Source of the DNA: CAYOFK01 sp964403185
GTDB taxonomy: Bacteria > Bacteroidota > Bacteroidia > Bacteroidales > VadinHA17
Direction: 5' to 3'
NCBI GenBank assembly: GCA_964403185.1
Contig: CAYOFK010000007.1
Location: 1 to 32,271, forward strand
DNA length: 32,271 nucleotides
The position numbers and the translations under genes were made by a program. Positions 7,664-15,372 of the stretch are shown here, piece by piece. Numbering within the stretch: the stretch's first letter is position 1; every line of letters begins with the position of its first letter. The notes beneath the pieces are model-generated. The model saw only the letters and a program-made list of their open reading frames with translations, was not told the DNA's origin and made no database searches.

Positions 7664-9652
7664 CTACCGGATCCTGAGTGGGGCGGGGATGTCCGGAGCG
7701 GTTTGTATAATGTTTTTTGAATCAACACCTTCAATGGATATGGAGACGCGTCTGTTATATTTACGACCCTCCGGGTCATCGCTTCCGTCGGGTTTGGTAT
7801 TTCTGGCCAGCGGAGAAGATTCACCGGCGCTGCTGATCCGGATCCTTCCGGGCAGGATTCCTTTGGAACGGAGGTAAGCGGAAGCTGAAGCGGCTCTTTT
7901 TTCACCGAGTTTTTTATTATAAAGTTCGCTCCCGATGGCATCGGTATGTCCTTCAATAGTAAGGGTGGCCCCTGGATAGGTTTTTAATGCTTCTGCCAGA
8001 ATATCAAGCTGTATGCAGGCAGTTGGAGAAAGATGGGTTTTGTTAAATTCGAAGAACAGCATTTCAAAACTGTATTGCTCAGGAGCACACTCCTCTGCAA
8101 TGATCCAGGCAGGATCCAGTTCAATGGACCGTTTGCCGGCAGTCCCTATCTCAAGTGTCTCAGACAACGGTTCCATCCGGTCTCCGGTGACTGTCAGTTG
8201 ATACACTCCGGCCGGCAGGACAAAGCGGAACCGTCCCCTGGAATCCGGCGACAGGTTTTCAATAATGGCCAGGCCTTCATGATTGGTTACATTAATGAGA
8301 AGGTCACCGGTGTTCAGGTTCATTTCATCAGGAGTCCTGATCCTGCCCTCTACGGTCACCGTTCTGGGATGGGCATCGGAATAAAACTCGTATTCATAAA
8401 TGGCCCTCCCTGTTTCCGGAGTCTCTTTGAACTGTGTTTTATAGGCTAGTATGGCATCCTTAACAGGCACAAAAAAGAGGTCATCTTCAGTGGTATTGAC
8501 CGGGTACCCAAGGTTTTCAGGAGTGGTCCACCTGGTATTGCTCCCCGAGCTGGCATAAATATCATACCCACCCATTGTATTATGCCCTTCGGAGCTGAAA
8601 TACAACAGTCCGTTCCTGTCAAAGAAGGGTGTATTTTCATTATAGACCGTATTGATTACCGGTCCGAGATTGGCAGGGATTCCCCATTTTCCTGAGGGGT
8701 CTTGTGTGCTGAAGTAAATGTCAAATCCGCCCTGGCCCCCTTTCCTGTCACTAACAAAATACAGTGTGGAGCCGGAGGGTTCCAGGACTGCATGTATTTC
8801 ATTTTGAAGGCTGTTGATACTCCCGGCCAGTGGGGTGGCTTTTGTCCACCTGCCATTATCATAAGCACTTATAAAAAGGTCGTAGCCGGTACCATCGTTA
8901 TAGGAAAAGAGCAATTGGGTGCCGTCAGAGGATAGGGAAGATACTTCCAGCTTCCCATCCGACTCAACTTCCATGGTTATGTTTCTTGGCGGGGTCCATT
9001 CACCAAGGATCTGTTGTGAAAAATAGATCCCTTCATAGTAGGTGCGGTTTTCCATAAACACCATGGTCTTTCCATCTGCAGAAAAAACAGCGTTGTACTG
9101 ATCGGTGCTTCCTGTAAGATTGAACAGGCGTGCATCCACATCCACGGGGTTTGCCATCTGCGCCAAAGCGGTTTCACAACTCGCCAGTTTATGGTCTGCC
9201 AGGCCGGTATCGCCTTTTTTTTTCAGAACAAGTTCTTTGTAGATCCGGTATTGTTCCTGAGCTTTGGATATTTCTTCATTACTCTGGTAGGCCGCACCCA
9301 GATACAAATGTGCTTCAACAGGTGCGCGCTTTTCTTTAAAGGAGGTTTCCTTCCTGTATTTGTGAGAGGTATTTAAAATGGCTTCTTCCAGGTAGGGGAT
9401 GGCTGCAGCCTTTTTACCGGGAATGTGCACATAGGTATATCCGATCTTATACCGGATGTTGGCATTGTCAAGGCCATTCTCCAGCACTTTCAGAAATAAT
9501 GGCAGGGCTTCTTCATACCTGAGGTAGAGGGTGGCAAATTCCGCATCATAATAGGTTTTCTCTTCATCATAGACCTCCTGTCCACACACTGTGGAAGCAG
9601 TGATCCACAGCAATACAACTGTTGTTACAACCGGCACTGATGTTCGGGCCAT
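7664..9652 (-). CDS. TPR/PD40/OmpA-family protein (paralogue 3 of 5)
   Basis: With the ATG at 9652 the protein has 662 residues and opens at a signal peptide (MARTSVPVVTTVVLLWITAS); a GTG three codons upstream is the alternative. Order: TPR-like helices about 25-150 (AHLYLGAAYQSNEEISKAQ), PD40 propeller about 170-415 (GGFDIYFSTQD, TMGGYDIYAS, TTEDDLFFVP), carboxypeptidase-regulatory-like domain about 425-505, OmpA C-like domain about 525-640. The peptidoglycan ligands Asp571 (EGHTDAIGS) and Arg586 (GEKRAASA) are both present at the 15-residue spacing seen in OmpA. The architecture matches PorE-type proteins of the type IX secretion system. About 20 residues follow the usual NRRV ending. It is 44 bases downstream of paralogue 2 and probably co-transcribed. 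Confidence 0.9.
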   Translation of the reverse strand: MARTSVPVVTTVVLLWITASTVCGQEVYDEEKTYYDAEFATLYLRYEEALPLFLKVLENGLDNANIRYKIGYTYVHIPGKKAAAIPYLEEAILNTSHKYRKETSFKEKRAPVEAHLYLGAAYQSNEEISKAQEQYRIYKELVLKKKGDTGLADHKLASCETALAQMANPVDVDARLFNLTGSTDQYNAVFSADGKTMVFMENRTYYEGIYFSQQILGEWTPPRNITMEVESDGKLEVSSLSSDGTQLLFSYNDGTGYDLFISAYDNGRWTKATPLAGSINSLQNEIHAVLEPSGSTLYFVSDRKGGQGGFDIYFSTQDPSGKWGIPANLGPVINTVYNENTPFFDRNGLLYFSSEGHNTMGGYDIYASSGSNTRWTTPENLGYPVNTTEDDLFFVPVKDAILAYKTQFKETPETGRAIYEYEFYSDAHPRTVTVEGRIRTPDEMNLNTGDLLINVTNHEGLAIIENLSPDSRGRFRFVLPAGVYQLTVTGDRMEPLSETLEIGTAGKRSIELDPAWIIAEECAPEQYSFEMLFFEFNKTHLSPTACIQLDILAEALKTYPGATLTIEGHTDAIGSELYNKKLGEKRAASASAYLRSKGILPGRIRISSAGESSPLARNTKPDGSDDPEGRKYNRRVSISIEGVDSKNIIQTAPDIPAPLRIR

Positions 9653-9696
9653 TTTACGCACGATAGAGATATGGGATGTGTAATAATATTACAGAC

Positions 9697-11703
9697 TTAC
9701 TTATTGTATTTCAGACTGGAGGGTACCACAGCAACTTCAGAAACTATATTGTCTTTTGAAGAAATGATATGGAATTCCACACGCCGGTTGAATTTGCGTC
9801 CTTCAGGAGCATCGGTGCCGTCTGCATGCTTGTTTACGGCCAAAAAACTGGTCTCTCCAAATCCTTTTATTTCAAAGCGGTCTTTTGAAATGCCCTTACG
9901 TGCCAGCACGGCTCCAACAGCTTGTGAACGTTTCAGTGAGAAACTTTTGTTGTAAGCCTCTGTGCCGGTGTTGTCACAGTACCCTGCCAATAATATCCTG
10001 AGGTCGCTATGTTCATTCAGGGCGGCGACGACTTCTGTGATATTTGCCATGCCGGTATCAGAGATCTTTGTACTGTGGTGTTCAAAGTAAATGTTTTTCA
10101 GCACTATCTGATCGGTTGTTACGGGAGCCGGTTGCAATTCAAAATCAGCAACAAGCTCTGCCATGGAGTAATTTCCAGGTATGGAAACGGTTTTAGTCTG
10201 GGTGATGTATCCCTCTGATTCGACCTTGAGAATGTATGTGCCTGTTACCCGGGTAAGGGTGGTAAAATTCCCTTTGGGACTTTCCGTCCTGATCTGTTCA
10301 GAAAATCCCGGTCCGGCACTTTTTATGGATATGCGCACTTTGTCAGGGCTGGCTTCGGGATATCCGGCCAGAGTAACCGAACCCTTAATTTCAACGATCC
10401 TGGGATTTCTGTCAGAAAAGATATTGAGATAATAGATGTCTTTCTTACCGGAGCCTCCATCCATGTTGCTGAAAGACATATAGCCTTTGGTCCCCTTATT
10501 TCCGGGGATGAAAAAAATGTCGTCATCCGTGGAGTTGAGCGGATATCCGATATTTTGCGGTACGGTCCAGGTACCATCCTCCCGCTGTACGGAACTGAAA
10601 ATATCAAATCCTCCCATGTTGGTATGACCCTGTGAGGCAAAGAATAAAGTTTTACCATCCTTGCAGATGAAAGGTGTTTCTTCATTGAAGGGGCTGTTGA
10701 TAACCGGACCAAGGTTTTCAACATTGCTCCACAAGCCTGTATTTTCATCAAGCCGGGCCTTATAAATATCCAATCCACCGTATCCGCCTCCCCTGTTACT
10801 GGTAAAATACAGGGATTTCCCATCTTCAGTAAGAGCAGCATGTGATTCCCAGAATTTTGAATTCAGTTCTCCCTTTCTGATTTTTTGAGCCGGTTTCCAC
10901 TTACTGTTAACAAGGGTGCTGGAATAGATATCACTGTTGAAACCATCGCTGCGGTTGAGCAATAATTGATCTCCATTGAATGACAGACCGGTTGGATAAT
11001 AATCTCCGTCAGATTTTATATCCGGTGTGATGTTCACAGGAGTATCCCATTCCCCATTTATTTTCCTGGTGTAAAACAGTGCATCGTAGAACTTCAGGCT
11101 GGAGACATATACCATTGTGTTTCCGTCGCCGGAAACAACCGCATAATAGTCATCTGAATTTGTATTGATCCTGGCCCCCACGTTCTCAGCGTCAAAATAG
11201 ATCCGGTTCCGGATGAAATCCGGTGCAATTTTACAGGCAGCGATCTGCTGTTCAACGAATTGAATGTTCAGTGTGTCAGAGGGATCCAGGAGGTCCAGAT
11301 AGGTCTGCAGGTTTGATTCGGCTTTTTCGAACTGCTCCTGGATCTGATAGGCAATACCCAGGAAAAAATAAGCATCATTTGGTGCTCTGATCTCTTTGTA
11401 ATCGCCTTCCCGGTAATTTCCGGTGGTATTCAAAACAGCCTTTTCAAGGTAATCAATAGCCTTTTGTTTCTGACCGGTAATGTTCAGATAACACAGTCCG
11501 ATCTTATAATTAATGTTGGCATTGTCCTTATCAGTTTCATAAACCTGCTGATAAAAGGGGAGGGCGTCCAGGTAATCCTCATAGGCAAGGAAATATTCTC
11601 CATCAAGGAATGCTTCTTTAAGCACTTTGGATTCTTTTGTATCCTGGGGAAAAACCTGTGATGAAATAGCAACAATTAGGAGAAAAAAAACGAACCTTTT
11701 CAT
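9697..11703 (-). CDS. TPR/PD40/OmpA-family protein (paralogue 2 of 5)
   Basis: The 668-residue periplasmic protein starts with a signal peptide (MKRFVFFLLIVAISSQVFPQ). TPR-like helices occupy about 30-155 (AYFFLGIAYQIQEQFEKAE), the PD40 propeller about 180-415 (GGLDIYKARLD, NMGGFDIFSSVQ, STDDDIFFIP), a regulatory-like beta sandwich about 430-510 and an OmpA C-like domain about 531-650. The peptidoglycan-contacting residues are Asp577 in AGYCDNTGTEAYN (GYCD replaces the usual GHTD) and Arg592 in SLKRSQAV, so binding to diaminopimelate-type peptidoglycan is plausible. It leads a two-gene unit with paralogue 3 and has its own TAAATTTG box. No lipobox Cys is present, unlike several PorE homologues that are lipoproteins. 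Confidence 0.91.
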   Translation of the reverse strand: MKRFVFFLLIVAISSQVFPQDTKESKVLKEAFLDGEYFLAYEDYLDALPFYQQVYETDKDNANINYKIGLCYLNITGQKQKAIDYLEKAVLNTTGNYREGDYKEIRAPNDAYFFLGIAYQIQEQFEKAESNLQTYLDLLDPSDTLNIQFVEQQIAACKIAPDFIRNRIYFDAENVGARINTNSDDYYAVVSGDGNTMVYVSSLKFYDALFYTRKINGEWDTPVNITPDIKSDGDYYPTGLSFNGDQLLLNRSDGFNSDIYSSTLVNSKWKPAQKIRKGELNSKFWESHAALTEDGKSLYFTSNRGGGYGGLDIYKARLDENTGLWSNVENLGPVINSPFNEETPFICKDGKTLFFASQGHTNMGGFDIFSSVQREDGTWTVPQNIGYPLNSTDDDIFFIPGNKGTKGYMSFSNMDGGSGKKDIYYLNIFSDRNPRIVEIKGSVTLAGYPEASPDKVRISIKSAGPGFSEQIRTESPKGNFTTLTRVTGTYILKVESEGYITQTKTVSIPGNYSMAELVADFELQPAPVTTDQIVLKNIYFEHHSTKISDTGMANITEVVAALNEHSDLRILLAGYCDNTGTEAYNKSFSLKRSQAVGAVLARKGISKDRFEIKGFGETSFLAVNKHADGTDAPEGRKFNRRVEFHIISSKDNIVSEVAVVPSSLKYNK

Positions 11704-11727
11704 GAGTGTATTATTTTTCTATAATAA

Positions 11728-11735
11728 CAAATTTA
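11728..11735 (-). promoter_or_regulatory. -7 box TAAATTTG upstream of paralogue 2
   Basis: The minus strand carries TAAATTTG 24 bases before the ATG of the 668 aa gene, matching TAnnTTTG exactly. A T-rich stretch near 20 bases further upstream may stand in for the -33 element. Together with the 236 bp gap to paralogue 1, it indicates an independent start site. Confidence 0.5.
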
Positions 11736-11939
11736 AGAATTAAATCGGAAGAAAAAACAGGTTCTAAATCATTGTTGTCCGGGTAAAATCAAAAAATGAG
11801 AATTTTTTACTCCTATCCCCTGGTTTTATATCCCTGGAATATGTTTGTTTTTATGAAGCAGGAATCTGGCGTCCATCTTCAGGATGGGCTCCGGTTGAGG
11901 GTAGGAGCAGGCCTGGTTGTTCTTCTTAAATTCTATTAA

Positions 11940-14804
11940 TTATTCCTGTTTTCGTTTGTGGCGCCTCCAGAACAGGAACAACAGGGTGAACATGCCAAGC
12001 ACTCCAAGTATGATGGCGGTGACACCAAAGGGGCTCACTCTCTTAATATCTTCAGCATCAATTAGTTCCCTGACTTTTTCCATGTCAATATCCGTATCGG
12101 CAATCATGTCGATAAGGGCATTCATGAGATCGGCACTGCTATAGCCTTTTTCAACGGAAACTGACAAGAGGTATCGGATCAGGTCTGAAATGGTTTTGAT
12201 CCGTTCCTTCTTCAGGTTTATATTCTCAAGCGTTTCCTTCAGGGAGCCGTCAGTATAATTCAGGAAGCGTACGATAAAGTCATCCACATCCGGATTTCCG
12301 TTGGCTGCAAGTTTGGAAAGCAGGATGGCCAGTTCTTCTTCAGTGTACCCCAGGATGCTGGCCTTTTCACTGAGGAAATTTATCAGCTCATAGGTTGAAT
12401 AGATCTGTTCCTTTTCGGGTTTCAGTTCCTTCAGTACCTCTTTGAGGTCGCCCTGGGCAATAGAATCCAATTGAGCACGGATTTTGTTCAGTGAGGGATC
12501 TTCGGAAATGACCAGGCCGGCAATGGCTTCATCCAGCTCTTCCTGGGTGATGACCCCCTCGGCCACAAGCCCTTGCAGGAATGCCAGCAATTCTGAGGGA
12601 TCTGAAATGTCCTGCAGATCCAAAGACATGGTATCCAGAATGGTTTCTAACGGAGGCCTTGTGTGACCTTTGAGCGTGTGTTTAAAGTCTTCAGCATCAG
12701 CACTCCGGGCGGCTGCAAGGAGTAGGAGGGCATCCACATCGGCAGGTGAGTACCCATGACCCTGAGCAACATCTTTCAGGTGCGTGATCATGACTTCAGG
12801 GGAAGCAATTTCTGCCGCCTGCAGGTCCACATCATCAATGGTTGTTTTCAGATTGCCTGTTGCATAGTAACTGAGCCTGTTCCTGAATTCCAGAACCTCA
12901 TCGCTGATGATGAATGGCGCAACAAGTTCTGCGGGTATAGTATCCGGGGCTTCCGGCAGGATTGTTGCAACAATGGGAGCTGAAATTAACAGATCCTTGC
13001 TGGTGATGTTGCCATATTTGTCTGTAAGTGTAAATGTGAGTGCATTTTCCCCTGGTTCAGGAACATAGTTGTAAGTAAATACACTGTCATACATTGCGAA
13101 CTCTTCGGAAGAGATCCTGGTGGTGTCGTCGTATGCCGTGACCATCAGGATGGCCCCGGGTTCCACCATCAGATCAATGGCAATGGTGTCTCCGGCATTG
13201 ACATCGAATATTGAATCCATGAAGGCCAGGGCTGCGGTGACATCGTTGAGCGTCATCAGTGTATGGTCAACGACAAAGATCGAATCAGTCAGGCTCATTG
13301 GCAGGGAAAGATGTTCCAGAACCGGATCAAAGCCTTCCCCCTTATAATGCAGGTCGTACTCCCCGGCGCCGATAATAAATTCATAATCCCCGGTATTGGT
13401 TGGCTGCACGGTAGTTACAGTGTCTTTTTTATCAGTGTCAAGCACATGAATGGAAATGGTCTCATACAGATCCGGGGACACGGCTCCAAGTGAAACAATA
13501 CCACGTATCAGGAATTTTCTGGGATGTTCAATGGAATAGATCTCCAGAAGGAATATGTCCTCCATGCCGTAGCCTGAATCGGAATACAGGGAATAATAGG
13601 CATAATACCCTTCACCAACAGGCACGTAAAACACATCGTCATCAGGAGTGTTTATGGGATAACCCATATTGAGGGGAGGACTCCATTCATTGTTGTCGAA
13701 TAAGGAGGAATAAAAAATATCGTAGCCACCTATATTAAAGTGTCCGTAGGAGCTGAAATACAAAGTTTTACCGTCTGCAGAAAGAAAGGGGGCTTCCTCA
13801 TTATAGATGGTGTTGACGTTTTCCCCAAGGTTTGTTGCAGGTCCCCATTCTCCGGTGCTGTCCCTTTGTGATACATATATGTCGAGGCCACCGTAAGTGT
13901 CTTTTCTGTTACTGGTGAAATACAGTGAATTTCCGTCTTTTGACTCGCTGGCATGGGATTCCCAGAATTTTGTATTGATATTGTCATTTAATTTCTCAAT
14001 TTTCGTCCATGTACCATCTTCAAAGCGGCTGAGGTAGATATTTCCGTCATAATCGTCCAATTTGTACAGGTAAAGGGTTTTTCCGTCATATGACAGGGAG
14101 GCGGTTTTGAGGTCTTCAGCGCCCAGATCAAAAGTCATGTTATAGGGCGGGGACCAGAGCCCGTTCTCTTTAACAGAGAAAAATACCATATCCTGGCCAA
14201 ATTGTGAGGTTTGTGTATAAGCGATAGTGTTTGCATCTCCGGAAACAACCGGATTGAAATCCCTGAAACGTGTATTAATGGTCTCTCCAAGGTTCACAAA
14301 ATCAAGGAACACAGGGCTGGCCTGAAGCTTGAGTGCATTTTTACAGGCATTGATCTGGTGGTCCACAACAGATACCTCATAAACCTTTTCATCCATATTC
14401 TGCTTAAAGTATTCGTAGGTATCAATGGCTTTTTCAAGCATGTTGTTGATGCGGTACGCATTGCCCAGATAAAAATATGCATCTATAGGGGCTCTGGTCT
14501 CCCTGTAGTTGCCTTCCTTGTATTTGGGATTTATATTCTGAATGGCTTTTTCCAGGAAGGTAATGGCCCGGTGCTTCTCGCCGGGGATGTTTAAATAACA
14601 AACACCGGTCCGGTAATTAATATTGGCATTCGTGGAGTCAATTTTGAGCAATTCTTCATAGAGAGGAAGAGCATCCTGATATTCTTCGAACAGAAACCAT
14701 GATTCGGCCTCAACGAATTTATCTTTTATTTCCGATTTTTTTTGGGCAAATGCCGAGAATACAATTAATAAACAAAAGATAAAGGAAAGGAATATCCTCT
14801 TCAT
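11940..14804 (-). CDS. TPR/PD40 propeller protein with four 68-aa repeats and C-terminal TM anchor (paralogue 1 of 5)
   Basis: This is the largest paralogue, 954 residues. A signal peptide (MKRIFLSFIFCLLIVFSAFA) leads to TPR-like helices about 28-155 (AYFYLGNAYRINNMLEKAI), PD40 propeller about 175-420 (GGLDIYVSQRD, NIGGYDIFYS, TPDDDVFYVP), a regulatory-like beta sandwich about 425-520 and a second sandwich about 530-608 (YVPEPGENALTFTLTDKYG). Residues 639-909 are four tandem helical repeats. A single hydrophobic segment at about 926-946 is followed by RRHKRKQE. Signal peptide plus C-terminal helix with a basic tail implies inner-membrane anchoring with the body in the periplasm. It has no OmpA or SPOR module, and I know of no described family with this ending. 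Confidence 0.88.
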   Translation of the reverse strand: MKRIFLSFIFCLLIVFSAFAQKKSEIKDKFVEAESWFLFEEYQDALPLYEELLKIDSTNANINYRTGVCYLNIPGEKHRAITFLEKAIQNINPKYKEGNYRETRAPIDAYFYLGNAYRINNMLEKAIDTYEYFKQNMDEKVYEVSVVDHQINACKNALKLQASPVFLDFVNLGETINTRFRDFNPVVSGDANTIAYTQTSQFGQDMVFFSVKENGLWSPPYNMTFDLGAEDLKTASLSYDGKTLYLYKLDDYDGNIYLSRFEDGTWTKIEKLNDNINTKFWESHASESKDGNSLYFTSNRKDTYGGLDIYVSQRDSTGEWGPATNLGENVNTIYNEEAPFLSADGKTLYFSSYGHFNIGGYDIFYSSLFDNNEWSPPLNMGYPINTPDDDVFYVPVGEGYYAYYSLYSDSGYGMEDIFLLEIYSIEHPRKFLIRGIVSLGAVSPDLYETISIHVLDTDKKDTVTTVQPTNTGDYEFIIGAGEYDLHYKGEGFDPVLEHLSLPMSLTDSIFVVDHTLMTLNDVTAALAFMDSIFDVNAGDTIAIDLMVEPGAILMVTAYDDTTRISSEEFAMYDSVFTYNYVPEPGENALTFTLTDKYGNITSKDLLISAPIVATILPEAPDTIPAELVAPFIISDEVLEFRNRLSYYATGNLKTTIDDVDLQAAEIASPEVMITHLKDVAQGHGYSPADVDALLLLAAARSADAEDFKHTLKGHTRPPLETILDTMSLDLQDISDPSELLAFLQGLVAEGVITQEELDEAIAGLVISEDPSLNKIRAQLDSIAQGDLKEVLKELKPEKEQIYSTYELINFLSEKASILGYTEEELAILLSKLAANGNPDVDDFIVRFLNYTDGSLKETLENINLKKERIKTISDLIRYLLSVSVEKGYSSADLMNALIDMIADTDIDMEKVRELIDAEDIKRVSPFGVTAIILGVLGMFTLLFLFWRRHKRKQE
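12078..12890 (-). repeat. Four tandem 67-68 residue protein repeats
   Basis: Residues 639-705, 706-773, 774-841 and 842-909 of the 954 aa protein align over their whole length with at most one gap. Shared columns include a leading DF/EF/KI, an LKxxL or LExxL-type helix (NLKTTI, PLETIL, DLKEVL, SLKETL), a second helix (MITHL, LLAFL, LINFL, LIRYL) and a turn before the third helix (GYSPAD, VITQEE, GYTEEE, GYSSAD). Each unit is predicted to be a three-helix module. DNA identity between units is low, so the duplication is old. Confidence 0.8.
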
Positions 14805-15091
14805 GGGATTGCTATTATTCTTACGAAAATAAAAATTTAATTGTAAGTAATAAAATTAATATGATGAAATTATTTTATCTGATGGTGCGAAAGTTGAAAT
14901 GAATTTATAAATGTCTGATATCCGGAGATATAGTACAGTGTTTATCGAAGCAAGAAGTTCTGTTCAATATACATATAAAAATTCGGAATCAGAAAATTGT
15001 TATTTGAAATTTAAAAGATCATTCACGGCTTCCCCTACTGCCTCCATTATTCGCCGGACCGTCTTGCCTGCCGGCAGATACGACTGGAAGT

Positions 15092-15165
15092 GTTATGATT
15101 ATGGAACCAGAATGCTAAATTGTTACATTGTTTCAAAACACATAGCAGACTTCATATAGATCGAC
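15092..15165 (+). repeat. 74 bp dispersed repeat, copy A
   Basis: This copy begins GTTATGATTATGG and ends TTCATATAGATCGAC. It aligns without gaps to the reverse complement of 21583-21656, with 63 of 74 positions identical by manual count. Both copies end in ATCGAC and are followed by a matching GTCGAT that can close a hairpin. Confidence 0.75.
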
Positions 15166-15286
15166 TTTCCAATGTCGATTGTGTTTCGGAGAAACACTCA
15201 TTAAAGCTGAATTTTGGAAAGATGCTTTAAAGTTAATGCCAGATGTTGGGTTTATTAACAGTAAGCAAAAGGAATATGCAGTATGA
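15146..15286 (+). pseudogene. Possible 3' remnant of a gene
   Basis: A 46-codon open stretch without an early ATG ends KLMPDVGFINSKQKEYAV and TGA at 15284-15286. The second half looks like a natural protein C terminus, whereas the first part overlaps the dispersed repeat. It may be what remains of a gene truncated by repeat insertion. I recognise no family, and chance is a serious alternative. Confidence 0.2.
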
Positions 15287-15372
15287 TTTTTTCTAAATAT
15301 ATTTGAATTTGCCTTAGAATACCGGCAGGCACCACGGTCCGGCGATCAGCCAAACCCTCAACCTTCCAATCT

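Larger units (their letters stand above)
14805..15372. other. 568 bp intergenic region between paralogue 1 and the E2 gene
   Basis: No complete gene is supported. The minus-strand sequence TATTTTCG (14824-14831), 20 bases before the ATG of paralogue 1, is a one-mismatch -7 box. Further along are TGCCTGCCGGCAGA (15065-15078), a degenerate palindromic repeat, one copy of a 74 bp dispersed repeat (15092-15165), two hairpins beside it (ATCGAC/GTCGAT at 15160-15179 and GTGTTT/AAACAC at 15181-15197) and a short open tail ending at 15286. An 82-codon plus-strand frame at 14911-15159 runs through the repeat and is probably not a gene. Confidence 0.6.

Noticed and set aside
11940..12040. The C-terminal helix plus RRHKRKQE as a sortase-like, PEP-CTERM or GlyGly-CTERM sorting signal.
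   Set aside because: No LPxTG, PEP or GG motif precedes the helix (the sequence is RVSPFGVTAI), so a plain membrane anchor is the simpler reading.
14911..15159. An 82-codon plus-strand frame upstream of the E2 gene end.
   Set aside because: It crosses both the palindromic repeat and the 74 bp dispersed repeat and has no recognisable family, so it is probably chance.
15119..15200. The dispersed repeat as an integron attC-like site.
   Set aside because: No RYYYAAC/GTTRRRY core pair is present and there is no integrase gene; the paired ATCGAC/GTCGAT is not at the expected positions.
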